DNA of 64,000 nt, taken from NCBI GenBank assembly GCA_958295665.1, contig OY282558.1:189957586-190021585 (forward strand), read 5' to 3'. Shown here one piece after another: positions 11,550 through 22,156 of this stretch. Position 1 is the stretch's first letter. Each line of letters opens with the position of its first letter. The translations under genes were made by a program, and so were the position numbers. Source of the stretch: Tipula vernalis. Its lineage: Eukaryota > Arthropoda > Insecta > Diptera > Tipulidae. The notes below the pieces were generated by a model, which was given only the letters and a program-made list of their open reading frames with translations, was not told the origin of the DNA and made no database searches.

Positions 11550-12338
11550 ATCAATAAGATTGTTTCGGCTTTTTATAGACAAAATATATTAAAAATAATG
11601 GCATTCACAAAAATTTCGACTTGTTAATCAGAAAAAATGAAGAGGCCAATCATTTATAAATATATCTACCAGAAAAAGTAGAAATATCAAAATCCCACCC
11701 GTACTTTAACCCGTGGTCAAAACAAAGTGTATCGACTCCAAAAATGAAAACTTTCCATGAGCTTTCTCTGTGGTAGTTTGGTTTCGTACTGATAAGTTCG
11801 TACAAACAAAAAAGTTCGGTCTACTCATCAGGTAGCTACGAACAAACTACAAAAATAAAATTCTAACTTCATACATTAAGTATGAGGCAAGAACGCATTG
11901 ATTTAGCGAATTATAAAATTCAACAAATCAAAAAACTCAAGGAAATCTCATTTCTGTGTGTTTTATGCCCACACAAATAATAGAAAGAGAAAGTTTGTCT
12001 GTATTAATTAAATCAATAAGATTGTTTCGGCTTTTTATAGACAAAATATATTAAAATGATGAGTAGACCGAACTTTTTTGTTTGTACGAACTTATCAGTA
12101 CGAAACCAAACTACCACAGAGAAAGCTCAAGGAAAGTTTTCATTTTTGGAGTCGATACACTTTGTTTTGACCACGGGTTAAAGTACGGGTGGGATTTTGA
12201 TATTTCTACTTTTTCTGGTAGATATATTTATAAATGATTGGCCTCTTAATTTTTTCTGATTAACAAGTCGAAATTGTTGTGAATGCCATTATTTTTAATA
12301 TATTTTGTCTATAAAAAGCCGAAACAATCTTATTGATT
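11550..12338. repeat. Large imperfect hairpin inside the MULE right end
   Basis: Arms 11550-11830 and 12057-12338 are near-perfect reverse complements of about 281 bp, separated by a 226-bp loop. Part of the outer arm, including GATTGTTTCGGCTTTTTATA, is also repeated directly just before the right arm (about 11990-12055). Thus one ~60-bp block is present three times, twice direct and once inverted. No ORF is seen. It may be an inserted foldback MITE or an inner arm of the MULE. Confidence 0.8.
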
Positions 12339-12361
12339 AAAATTTTCTTTATATACTAACT

Positions 12362-13065
12362 TGTTTTTTGATAAATTGTAACCAGAGCCCAAGTCTTTTA
12401 ATTTGAAGGGTAATTATATTACCTTTCAAGCTAATGTAGTCACTACCTGAGAACATCTCTGAGATTCGTGTGATTTGGCTTAGTGTAGGCACCTCCATAC
12501 AGATATTGAAAAATTTGGTACGTTTTGATAAATTGTAACCAGATCCCAACTCATTTTTATCGATATTAGATGCTTTGAAGTCCCCTTTCTAGGTAACTTA
12601 ATCATTCTTTATTGTTGGCTTAATATACTGTGTCATGTGCAGCCCATGCATACTTATGTTATATGAATTTTTTCCTGTTTATTAATTTTTAGAACATATT
12701 TTTAAATTGAGCTTAATTCAATATATTAATTTATCTGAAATTAATTGTGAATATACCCAATTTTTATTGTTACGTGGATTCATAATTAGAATGATTACAT
12801 ATATTTTATTTTAATTACTGCTTTTAAAATTATGTACAAGTTTACTTATATTTAATTGCGATATATACATATAATGATATACATATGTATATATGTATGT
12901 TTATATCCTGGGATTTCTAAAAATACATACTAGCATTTCAATGATTTCTTGGGATGGTACAAAATAATAGAATGTTAGTGATTTCCTGGGATAGTATCGC
13001 GATAGTTTAAGTATTAACAATTTCGATTTCCTGGGATGAAAATCCTGGGCTAACTTTTTATACAT
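12362..13065 (-). repeat. Right terminal inverted repeat of the MULE
   Basis: Reverse complement of the left arm, with the same iterated ATCCCAGGAAATC motifs near its outer end (about 12905-13045). The outermost bases are TAACTTTTTATACAT. Small indels and substitutions separate the arms, so the element is not very recent. Confidence 0.85.
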
Positions 13066-13795
13066 GCTCGTAGAGGAGTGTGTAGCAAAATACACAATGA
13101 TTAATGGGACAAACTTCATTGGGGCTAGAAACCACTGATATGAGTTTTTCAAATTTTTAAAACAAAATGCTAATATTCTTTCTAAATTTTTATTGTCAGA
13201 TCAAATACAATTTAAATTTAGTCTACCGAGATCACCACATTCTCGCGGGCTTTGGGAAGCTGCAGTTAAAAGTCTGAAGTATCACCTAAGAAGAGTAGCA
13301 GATGGCCAGATACTCACAATAGAAGAGATGACAACACTATTAACCGAGATTGAAGCCATGCTCAATTCAAGACCGATCTGTGTACCATCGAGCGATGAGC
13401 TGAACTATTTGACACCTGGTTATTTTTTGATTAGCCGGCCTACAACTCAACAGCTTTGTGACGACCTAGCAGGTGTCAAACTTTCAAAATTATCACCACG
13501 GCAAATGGTACAACAGATGAACCAGAATATTCGGAAGAGTTGGCACCTGGAATATCTAACCAGTTTACAAGACAGAAGTAAATGGCACACAAAAAACAAT
13601 AATATTAAAGTTGATGACATTGTGCGTATCAAGTGGTTATTGGGAAACGGAATTAGTCAGAGTCGTCAACTAAAAACACAACAAGGGAGCTTCAAACGTC
13701 CAATCCACAAGCTTTTCGATTACCAGTCCAGTGATGATTCAACTCACCGATTAAAGCCGGCCGGGATGTTGAATACACTAGTATTAGTCATATAA
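13066..13795 (+). pseudogene. BEL/Pao pol relic, part 2 (integrase and C-terminal domain)
   Basis: Immediately after the right 9-bp duplication the + strand resumes BEL integrase with ARRGVCSKIHND, the block that normally follows the one ending at 3391. From 13193 an open frame of 200 codons continues: SLPRSPHSRGLWEAAVKSLK (integrase end), a Glu-rich TLLTEIEAMLNSRPIC block, then LTPGYFLISRP, VDDIVRIK and the DUF5641-like tail to HRLKPAGM. One stop lies between the junction and 13193. The fit across the insertion is direct evidence that the MULE entered an existing BEL copy. Confidence 0.85.
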
Positions 13796-14142
13796 AACAA
13801 ATTATTAATTAGAATTAAATAGAATTAACTTAGCTTTCAATTTTGAATTCAAATTCCTCAGCAAAATTTAATTTTAATTGTTACAAATCCTACATAACCT
13901 AGAATCACATAAGACCTTTTATTCTTTAATTTATAATTAAATTTATAAACTTTAATTTATTGAAATAACTCAATACTGAGCTTCTCATTCATTAATCTTT
14001 TGTAAATGAATCCTTGAAATGATGAATAAACTGAAATAAGTTAAATTTTAGAATTAGTTAATATTTAAATTTAAAAATGAAGTTGTTATTTACCTTTTGA
14101 ATTCATTTTGAAATAAGCACGAATAAGTTCATTGCTTTATAG
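13796..14142. other. AT-rich segment between BEL pol end and gypsy LTR
   Basis: Position suggests BEL 3' UTR or LTR, but no second LTR copy is visible in the window, so this cannot be confirmed. No gene seen. Confidence 0.4.
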
Positions 14143-14821
14143 TACAGAACGGGGGGCCAATTATATGATGGTTGTTGTGTATCAATTATGGAATGTTTTT
14201 ATGTTTGGGGTACACCCGTTAATATGCACTAAAAACTTATGTATATTCACCGCACAATTTATGGTCCATGCGGCTGTAATTTATTTTAAATTTCAAATGG
14301 TTTTACAAATATTTCAATAATCATCACCACCGCACTTCACGATCATGACCGAAAAACATTAATTCATTAACTATTAATTGTTTTAATTAAATATAAAAAT
14401 TGTCACGGAAAATTAATTTATATAATTTATATTTGATTTTATTTTGTACACCAGGAAATTTATATGACTTTTTAAACGCACGATGTGTAATACACTAGTA
14501 GCAGAACGAGAGTGTCAGTACGTACCTTTGTGTTTTTTATGCGCGTCTATTTGCTAAGAAGAATAGTTGCCCATACCGACATAAGATAGTAGTAAAGATT
14601 TTAGTTGTTACACTAAATGTGTCCAAGATTTTATTTACTGTATAGTGAGTACAGGAACAAACCTAGAATATGTTAGTTGTCAAAATAATCTGTAGTGTCA
14701 CTACTAAACTGCAAGAGGTTCTCCAAATACAATTATATTTTATGGTCGAAATGGGGTGCATTTCGAATAATTGTAGGGATAAACGAATGTATTATATTGA
14801 TTGCATGAGTGAATCACTACA
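14143..14821 (-). repeat. 3' LTR of the deleted gypsy element
   Basis: The 14143-14355 part is repeated in the upper LTR fragment. In element orientation the LTR probably starts TGTAGTGATTC just after a short purine run (GCAGGGGAG) and ends near GTTCTGTA. The outer boundary is an estimate because the other LTR is truncated. Confidence 0.6.
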
Positions 14822-14855
14822 TGACTCCCCTGCAAGTTAAAATCCTCCAAAAAAA

Positions 14856-16436
14856 TTATTCGGCTGAAATACGAACAGTTTTAGGTGTTTTACCAACTGA
14901 TTTTTGATCAGTGGAACACTGTATACCGTAAGCCGGTTTGAGCCGGTCGATTGAAATGGTTTGATTTTTACCATTATTCAACACGATGAATTGTTTGCGA
15001 AGGCGTCGAATGACTTTAAATGGACCTTCGTATGGAGGTGCTAATCCGGTTAGAATCTTGTCTGTTCTTACGAACACAAAATCGCAATTATTGAGCGATT
15101 TGGGAATGAAAACTTCGTCTTGTTTGGCCTGACGAGTGGATTTTGGTACAATGTTGGAATGGAATTGGTGAAATAGGATTTTCGAGAAAGAACTCACCAG
15201 GTAGTTTAATGGTTTGACCATAAACTAATTCTACCGGTGAGCATTTTAGATCTTCTTTCACTGTTGCTCGGATGCCAAGTAAAATGATTGGAATTTCCGA
15301 GCTCCAATGTATTGTATTGCTTCTGGCCATTAACGCAGCTTTGAGTTGCCGATGAAAGCGTTCGACCATGCCATTGGCTTGCGGGTGATAAGCCGTGCGT
15401 ATTCGGTTTGAGCCAAGGAGTTTTGTTAATTCGGTTAAAAGCTTGGACTCAAATTGCGTTCCTTGATCAGTTGTGATCGTAAGGGGTACGCCGAAACGAG
15501 CTACGTAATTATTGACTTAGGTAATAGCAATGGTTGCTGCAGACATATTGGTCATGCAGTACGCTTCGGGCCAGCAAGTGAAGTAATCGACACAGGTAAG
15601 TAAATACGTGTATCCATTAGATGGAGGAAGTGGACCTACTATATCTAAATGGATGTGTTCAAATCGACTATGTAGAATTTCGAATTTGCCATGTGGTGAT
15701 TTTGTGTGACATTGTATTTTTGCGCGTTGGCAAGCTAAACAAGACTGAGCCCAATTGCCTACGTCTTTGTTTATACTGGGCGAAAAGTAACGAGCAGCGA
15801 TCAATTTACGAGATGCTCGGACAGCAGGATGCGAAATATTGTGCAGTGTGTCGAAGATGGTTCGACGTAATGATTCTGCAATGTATGGGCGATTGTTACC
15901 CGTAGAAGTTTCGCATACGATTTCGAGGCAAGGTAGTTTAAAAAGTTTTAGTATCCATGATGACTAGTGTGACATTCGGAACCAAAAAGTAAATTCTGAA
16001 GTTCTAGGTCTGCTTTTTGAGTATTTGCAATTTTGCTCAAGTCGAAATGTGTTTCGACTGCGGCCGATTCGTTGTCAGTGGTGCGGGATAATGTGTCCGC
16101 GATAACGTTGTCATGTCCGGAAACATGTTGTATGTCCGAAGTAAATTGAGTTATATAATCCAAGTGGCATGATTGCCTTGGATTACGTTCAGTTTTTGAC
16201 TGAATCGCTCGTGTCAGAGGTTTGTGGTCGATGTAGATTGTAAAATCTCGACCTTCAACAAAGTATCTGAAGTGTTTGACTTCCAGATAAATTGCGAGTA
16301 ATTCCCTGTCGAATGCTGAATATTTTTTTTCGGCATCCGACAGTTTTCTCGAAAAGAATCCCACGGGCTCCCAAAACTCGTTATAGTATCGTTGCAGTAC
16401 TGCCCCGACGGCAGTGTTTGATGCATCAGTAGTCAA
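14856..16436 (-). pseudogene. gypsy pol remnant: RNase H and integrase
   Basis: RNase H (16436-15948) starts TTDASNTAVGAVLQ (Asp 4), with AFDRELLAIY (Glu 45), IDHKPLTRAI (Asp 70) and IADTLSR (Asp 114), so the catalytic set is present. The integrase is in several frames. HNISH and a CLACQ zinc pair form the HHCC region (about 15850-15720), LDIVGPLPPSNGY and TDQGTQFESK carry the two Asp, and ANGMVERFHRQLK (near 15360) carries the Glu. The C-terminal PYEGPFKVIRR chromatin-side domain ends at 14856. Stops and frameshifts occur near 15940, 15517 and 15220. It is the surviving 3' half of a pol gene; no activity is expected. Confidence 0.8.
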
Positions 16437-16570
16437 ACTAAGCTTTGAGTCGCTTAGTGGGTTAGCAGAAGTGTTATCTGTTCCAATTAATTTTTCAACG
16501 ACATGAATGCCTGTTGGGCCTGGTGGAGTATCGGGTAGCGATCCGGTGTTATGACCGAGTTTAATCAGAG

Positions 16571-16588
16571 TTCACGTCGGGGTCACCA
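16571..16588 (-). promoter_or_regulatory. Primer binding site matching tRNA-Trp
   Basis: On the - strand the sequence next to the 5' LTR fragment is TGGTGACCCCGACGTGAA, complementary to the 3' end of insect tRNA-Trp as used by CsRn1-type gypsy elements. It fixes the element's direction. Confidence 0.7.
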
Positions 16589-16712
16589 ATTATAGAACGG
16601 GGGGCCAATTATGTGATGGTTGTTGTGTATCAATTATGGAATGTTTTTATTTTGGGGTACACCCCTTTGCCCCTTTGTACACCCCCATATGCACTAAAAA
16701 CTTATGTATACT

Positions 16713-17189
16713 ACCTTGATCAACAAGTTCACGCAAACGTCTCATAACGCCCAAATAATACTCTTTGTTTACGGTCTGACCTTCTGGCAAAAATTCATGA
16801 TGCACTACACCGTTGTAATCCATGAAAACCGTGAGCATTGCCTTCTTTTTTGACTGAAAACGACGTGGTTTTTTTTGGTAAACGCTATTCACTTGCCTGA
16901 TGTCTAAATTGCGTGTCGTACTCATAAACCCACGTCTCGTCTCCAGTAATGATCCTTTTGATGAATGTGGGATCGGATTCAGCCTCGCAAATCATGTCTA
17001 AAATTGTAAATAATCGCCAACACACACAGAGATAGATGTACTCTTGACTACGTAACTTTTGCAAATGTCAAGCTATGACGCTAAGATTTAGAGGGAATAT
17101 CAACAGCAGTTGCACCAAAAACAGAACTCAAATCGGAACGATGGGAGCGCCATACGGTGGTTATTCCGGGAACTTGTTGATCAAGGTAG
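16713..17189 (-). mobile_element. Mariner deletion derivative inserted in gypsy LTR
   Basis: A 477-bp element with ~19-bp perfect inverted ends CTACCTTGATCAACAAGTT, flanked by TA on both sides. The uninterrupted LTR copy at about 14243-14255 shows the empty site. The - strand carries part of a mariner transposase: GDETWVYEYD (near 16930-16960) and VHHEFLPEGQTVNKEYYLGV up to the inner end, partly open at 16925-16713. The N-terminal half and the last catalytic residue are missing. The inverted ends are partly made of transposase-like sequence (RELVDQ), suggesting an internal deletion or recombination origin. Confidence 0.8.
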
Positions 17190-17285
17190 TATTTACCGCA
17201 CAATTTATGTTCTATGCGGCTGTAATTTTTTTTTAAACTTCAAATGGTTTTACAAATATTTCAATATTTCATTAATAATCACCAA

Positions 17286-19699
17286 CCATTTGAACACAAA
17301 TTGTTATTGCACCTTATTATACCATTACATAACTGGCCACATATGTCACTGCATAGTTTTATCTATAGTATTGTCCCATAAAATTCAAAACTTCACCATA
17401 ACACGTACATGAATGAAACTGTCTGAGAGAAATTACAAAAAAAGTATTTACCACATGATAAGAAATTAAGCCACAGGTATCTTTGTACTATTTCGGCATA
17501 TCTGGCAGTATACGCCACTACTTAGCTTTATCTCTAGTATTGGCTCCTTATAAGTTAAGGCTTCAACATTTAACATGTAATTATTTTAAAAGAATTTTAA
17601 ATCTGTAATATTAAATAATTTTTTGTTCCTTCGTGCAATTATGCAACAAAATTAGTTTGACCAAAAAGAAAATTTTCAACTAAGATTTTCTCTACATAAT
17701 TTTTTCTTGGATCGGCTAAATTTGATATGTACATTTTTTTCGAGATGATGCTAAATTTTATACGACATTTACACTTTTTGTGGATAGCTACATTTTGGTC
17801 AAGAAATGAAGTTTCGGGCTGAGAATTTGGGCTAACTTGACATTTAAATTTTGAAGGTTTAATTTACGGGTATATAAATTTTCCAACAATTATAAGACAT
17901 TTAATTAAATCTCCAAAATCTAATTTTGTAAAATCAATAATTTATTTATGTCTGGTCACGCACATGACGTACTTCCCCCTATGGGGAATTAAATTTTCTC
18001 AACAACACAAAAAAAAAAAAATAAATATTTTGTTACTGAAAATCAAAATAGTGTACGTCATTCGATAACATATTAAGCAAAATAAAATTTTGAATAAAAT
18101 AAGAACAATTTTTCTATTTGGGATTGCTCGATTAAATATGCACTTTAATCTCCGCCTGTGAAAAACAACCTTACAACTTTTTGATATGGGCAGTTGGTAT
18201 AAATTTATTTACCTAACCAAAAGCTCATCAGACAAACACACACACACACCCCACTAAAGAAATTATGAATATATATATGTACATACCTATCGCTTGCTTT
18301 TATAAAAATATTCGTTTTCAACAAAAACAACAACAAAAAAAACTGTACGAGTGTAGTCTATACTTTAAGCTTTATTTTAAATAATGCCGCATAACTTTTT
18401 TGTGTTATACAATAACAAATACTACGCTTTAAAAAACAAACAATTTTTAATAAAAAATATTAGAATTTGATATGAAATTAAAATTGTAAAAATTATACCT
18501 GTGTGTAACATAAAAAAAAATTATTTATATTTTTAAACGAACTTTGAGCACAAAAGTTCTCATCATATAAAAAATTTACTTTTATGTAATAAAAATGATT
18601 AAAAGTTGTATTTGAAACAAACGAATAATTTTTGTTAACATATTTTCTAAAAAGTTTGATTGGAAATTTTAATTAATTAATTTTTCATTTTACTTGTTGA
18701 AAATAAAATTTTCAATATTTAATTCGCGATTTACAGAGAGACCAAAACAAAACTGACTTAATAAATTTAATTATTAATTTTGGTTAGTACAATGTTTCAC
18801 TTTTCCCATTATAACCAAGTTTAACATGGATGTATTGAAACCGCGAAAAACAATTTCGCCCTTCTATCCTTCCCGCCACGTATTTTGATTTTTCCCCCTA
18901 TTTTAAAAAATATTTATAATTTTCAATATTTGCAAGCTGGTTGAAGATAAGGTACGATGTTAAAACCACTGATGGTTTTAGACAGATCGTCTCGTGAACT
19001 TTTAAGAGGCATAAAGCTATCGGTGCGGAAACGTTTAGTTGCGATATAAAACATAGATAAGTTACGTCTATTCCCACCTTATGCTATCACTTTATAGTAG
19101 TCTCACGTGTGTTTCACTTTTAGTATTGGCAGGAAAGTTAGTTCGTCCTTCCTACTCTCCATCAAAGTGATGCAGTGTCTCGATGTCAATTTGATACACA
19201 CTAACAGTATGGATTTAACACGTTGAGGTTATATCGTCTGAAGTCTATCTATATAGTTCTATTAAAACTTGGATCTCATAACCGGATTCACTATACATAT
19301 ACCTTAGTAAACCGCACACAGTTTTATTCGGTTTTACAGTTTCAATTCGGAATGACACTTGCTGTCGATTCTCATTATCACTGTTTGCAATGGTCTGTCT
19401 TATTAAGTCTGAGATGAGCTGAATCCTTGACCAGAACCAAACTGCTGATGCTGTTACACTTGAAGATACAACTGCGGTGATAACTGAACATAAATTATAC
19501 GACTGGAGTTTTAAACTTTATCGAGCGGAACGACCACTCAGGATTTTGGGCTAATAGCCATTTTAAGCTTTAATCGTCATTTATAACCTGAAAGGCAGAT
19601 CCTTAGATATAAGGGCGAAACTTTATTCCTCGATTTACGAAATCTGTTTCTACAAATTTTCGGAAAATTTACCAAAATTTCGGTTAACGAAATTTCGAT
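17286..19699. other. Intergenic AT-rich DNA with diverged tandem repeat
   Basis: No gene found. Two diverged ~155-bp units at about 17325-17485 and 17486-17640 each begin with a CTGGC/CACTGC-type segment followed by TTTATCTNTAGTATTG. The second unit contains the inverted copy of the 757-965 repeat. From 18.0 to 19.0 kb there are only A/T runs and a short CA tract (18236-18249). Short open frames are not credible. Confidence 0.5.
17530..17715 (-). repeat. Inverted partner of the 757-965 repeat
   Basis: Reverse complement of the block at 757-965, with shared TTTTTTGTTCCTTCGTGCAA and TAGTATTGGCTCCTTATAAG. Two diverged copies lie 16.5 kb apart in opposite orientation. Confidence 0.7.
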
Positions 19700-19835
19700 T
19701 TACACCCATCCCTCGCTTAACCAATTAATTCATCCCAAAAAATTGCACCCAAATCAAAATTTCTTTACCCCAATTTTTTGTAAATTTCCCGCAAATTCGT
19801 AAAAAGAGATTTCGTAAATCGAGCGATGGGTGTAA
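19700..19835. mobile_element. MITE with TTACACCCATCSCTCG ends
   Basis: A 136-bp AT-rich palindrome-like element. It starts TTACACCCATCCCTCGCTTA, and its right end reads TAAATCGAGCGATGGGTGTAA. It has no coding capacity. A related fragment with CCTCGATTTACGAAATC sits just upstream (about 19637-19655), and a similar AAATTTCGNTTTA palindrome is at 61597-61740, so this is a small dispersed family, possibly Tc1/mariner-mobilised. Confidence 0.6.
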
Positions 19836-21924
19836 TAAATGCCGCCAAGTACTTAAGCTTCGATATTGTAAGCGAAGCCTATTATTCGGCTTTTAATTGC
19901 TATTGTCTCCAGGTTTACGCTCTTTATTGAATGGGAGGTAAAAATTACGCTAGGTTTAAGGGGGTTCATTTCCCGAGCCTACCCACAACCAAAATAGAAA
20001 ATATTCCTTACAATTCCAACAGATTGGAAAACTGGAACTGCTTGTCCCGGTTGAGTTTCGATGGGCTGTTACTGACTTCAGTGTTGTGTAAGCTTCTAGA
20101 TAAGAATAAGGTTCGACCGTACTTTTTGTAACCGTTTTTGTAACCGTTTTTGTAATCCCTAGCGCTCTTCAAAATTAACCGTGTCTCCCAATGATGAATA
20201 TAACTTGAATAAATGGCTACAAATTTTAATTTCGGTTAACTAAAGAGGTTCACGACCACTCTTGGCCCATTATCTCATGGATCTAATTATAAAAGACACG
20301 GTTGCACTTTGCAAAACTGGCTCCTTATTTTCTTCTATTATCTTCAGCAGTTCTGAGTCTGAAAACTATGGTCCCAAGCTAGCATTCAAGCCTCCCATTT
20401 CCAATAAAAACCTGTCAAAGGATTCGTTTAGTTTTTGCTTTTTTGATCCGATTATTATACGAGTTAATAACGCGTTTTTTTCATCAAAATAACTAGTTTG
20501 GAGTTCTTGCACAGGTAAATCCAAATCGGTGTACTAACCTCTCTTAACGCTGCTTTAATTCATTGGCCAAGGTTGGTGCCCGATTACGGTTTATTCCATT
20601 TGCACAAACAAAACTATGAACCATTAAAGGTTTCAGGATAATTTTTTTCAGGGTTGGAACCCTGAAGTCTTTCTTCTATATAGTAACGTAGGATATGGCT
20701 CTAGCACTGAGGAGCGGCGGTGCAGAACGTCGTAACTTCTCTGAAACTGATGGAACTTGTTGTTGCTGCAGTGGACTTGAAGGTACTTCACAATCATTCT
20801 GTAAAATATGAAACGGTGTTGTATTAGCGATGTATAAATTTTAACTGATTGCACGCGAATTTTTAATTATAGAATATTTCCATCATATGGAATAGTTTTA
20901 TAAATAAAATTTGTCCGCAACTAACTTGGGTTATTCCTCAAATATCTTGGGTTGCAAGAGGTCTTTAATTTCATACTGCTAGATTTGGTTCCGTACTTTT
21001 TGTATCCGTAGGCGCCCCGAAGATGTATTCTGATTTGGTGCTGACATCCGAATTTTCTTCAGTGCTCTTTTTAAAGTATCAACGAACTTCTCCGCTTTTC
21101 TTTTTGAATGCGAATGGTTGAGCTTCACTTACACCTTAATTAAAATTTTACGGAAACGAACTATATTCCACTATATCAGACCAGGTTTACCAAATCAAAT
21201 GCTTCTTTCTTGATATTTCCCTGGCCTATAGATTGGCCTTCGTTAGTGATCGGGAATTACGGCTTATTGACAGCTTAAAAGCTATCAATAGAGAAATCAG
21301 ATTACAAATGAGCAGCAGCATCTAATAAGCTTATCGTACTAAGATGGAATTGTTGAAGGTGAATTATGCTAGAATATACGCTGGAAATCTTGATAAGAAG
21401 GGCTCAGTACAATCTGTATAATTGCTTCTTACGTCCGCTGATACGGAAATGTTATGGGTGCAGAAATATACCATTAGTGAATCACGAGGTCATTTTGAAT
21501 TGTTGATCCAACTACTTGTGATTATACACTGGTTAGGGATGGTGTAGCTTTGGTGAAGCTATCCACGTTTAGCACTGCATATTCCTTCCTTTCCATATAG
21601 TTATGTAGTGCAAGCAAGGATTGTTCTGTTTGCCTGCTGAGTCGTACGCAGCTTCTAACTCTTCTGATGCCACATTGAAAGAAAATCACACAATGTATCT
21701 AATATTATCAGCTTTTGTAATATTTCGGTTATAATTCATAATTATTCACCCTCATCTTCGGTCAAAACCTCCGAATTAGCTGGATTTCAATTTCAATGCT
21801 TGAAAATATTGCTTGGAATGTTGCCGAATTTGTGTTAAATCAAATTACTATTTGACTTCCTCCTAAAAATAGTTGAATACAAGATAAGAGAGATCCAAAA
21901 TTGTTGAAATCATGCTAAAAATGG
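19836..21924. other. Unassigned intergenic sequence
   Basis: No gene recognised. Short open frames (for example 20262-20492 +) are Ser/Phe-rich and match no family I know. There is a small tandem of GTAACCGTTTTT at about 20128-20153. Base composition is less AT-extreme than 18-19 kb, so a decayed element is possible. Confidence 0.4.
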
Positions 21925-22096
21925 CCAAAAATTTGACAAATAAACAAAATGTCCGTTCATCTGTCAAGATGTCTGTACGAAATAGGTTGCCCGATTCGAA
22001 AAGTCGTTGAGTTTGGAGTTGAGTTGAGGATTTACTTGGGGTCGATTTGCCAATTGGGTTTTAATTGACTTAGAGTTGGGTGAGTAGCTCAGTGGA
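21925..22096 (+). repeat. Left direct repeat bracketing the dead Loa copy
   Basis: About 172 bp beginning CCAAAAATTTGACAAATAAA and ending GAGTAGCTCAGTGG. It is about 90% identical to 26952-27131. It contains GTTGAG-rich sequence that continues as low-complexity DNA to 22150. Confidence 0.8.
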
Positions 22097-22156
22097 TGAC
22101 TTATTTGAGGGTTGAGTTAGAGTTAGCTTGAGTTGTTTTGAGTTGAATTTACGTAC

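Larger units (their letters stand above)
3392..13065 (-). mobile_element. NOF/foldback-type MULE DNA transposon
   Basis: A 9.7 kb element bounded by long terminal inverted repeats that begin ATGTATAARAAGTTAGCCCA. It is flanked by 9-bp target duplications GCTCTTAGA (3383-3391) and GCTCGTAGA (13066-13074), which differ at one base. The size of the duplication fits MULEs. It lies in the integrase region of a BEL relic. Inside, on the - strand, is a broken transposase gene (11145 down to 4318) with MULE catalytic blocks, interrupted by a LINE (6448-10122). The right inner part holds a 280-bp hairpin (11550-12338). Assignment to the NOF group is inferred from the transposase pattern and the long, motif-rich arms; MULE membership itself is better supported. 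Confidence 0.8.
14143..17285 (-). mobile_element. Internally deleted Ty3/gypsy element (tRNA-Trp-primed, CsRn1-like)
   Basis: The - strand order is 5' LTR fragment (16591-17285), PBS (16571-16588), a truncated pol starting in the last part of RT, RNase H, integrase, then the 3' LTR (14143-14821). The shared LTR end is AGAACGGGGGGCCAATTAT. Gag, protease and nearly all of RT are missing, so the primer site lies only about 135 bp from the RNase H coding start. The RNase H and integrase style and the Trp primer fit the CsRn1 clade. The upper LTR is itself interrupted by a mariner derivative. Confidence 0.75.

Noticed and set aside
20262..20492. 76-codon Ser/Phe-rich open frame
   Set aside because: No family resemblance, no coding context on either side; chance frame.
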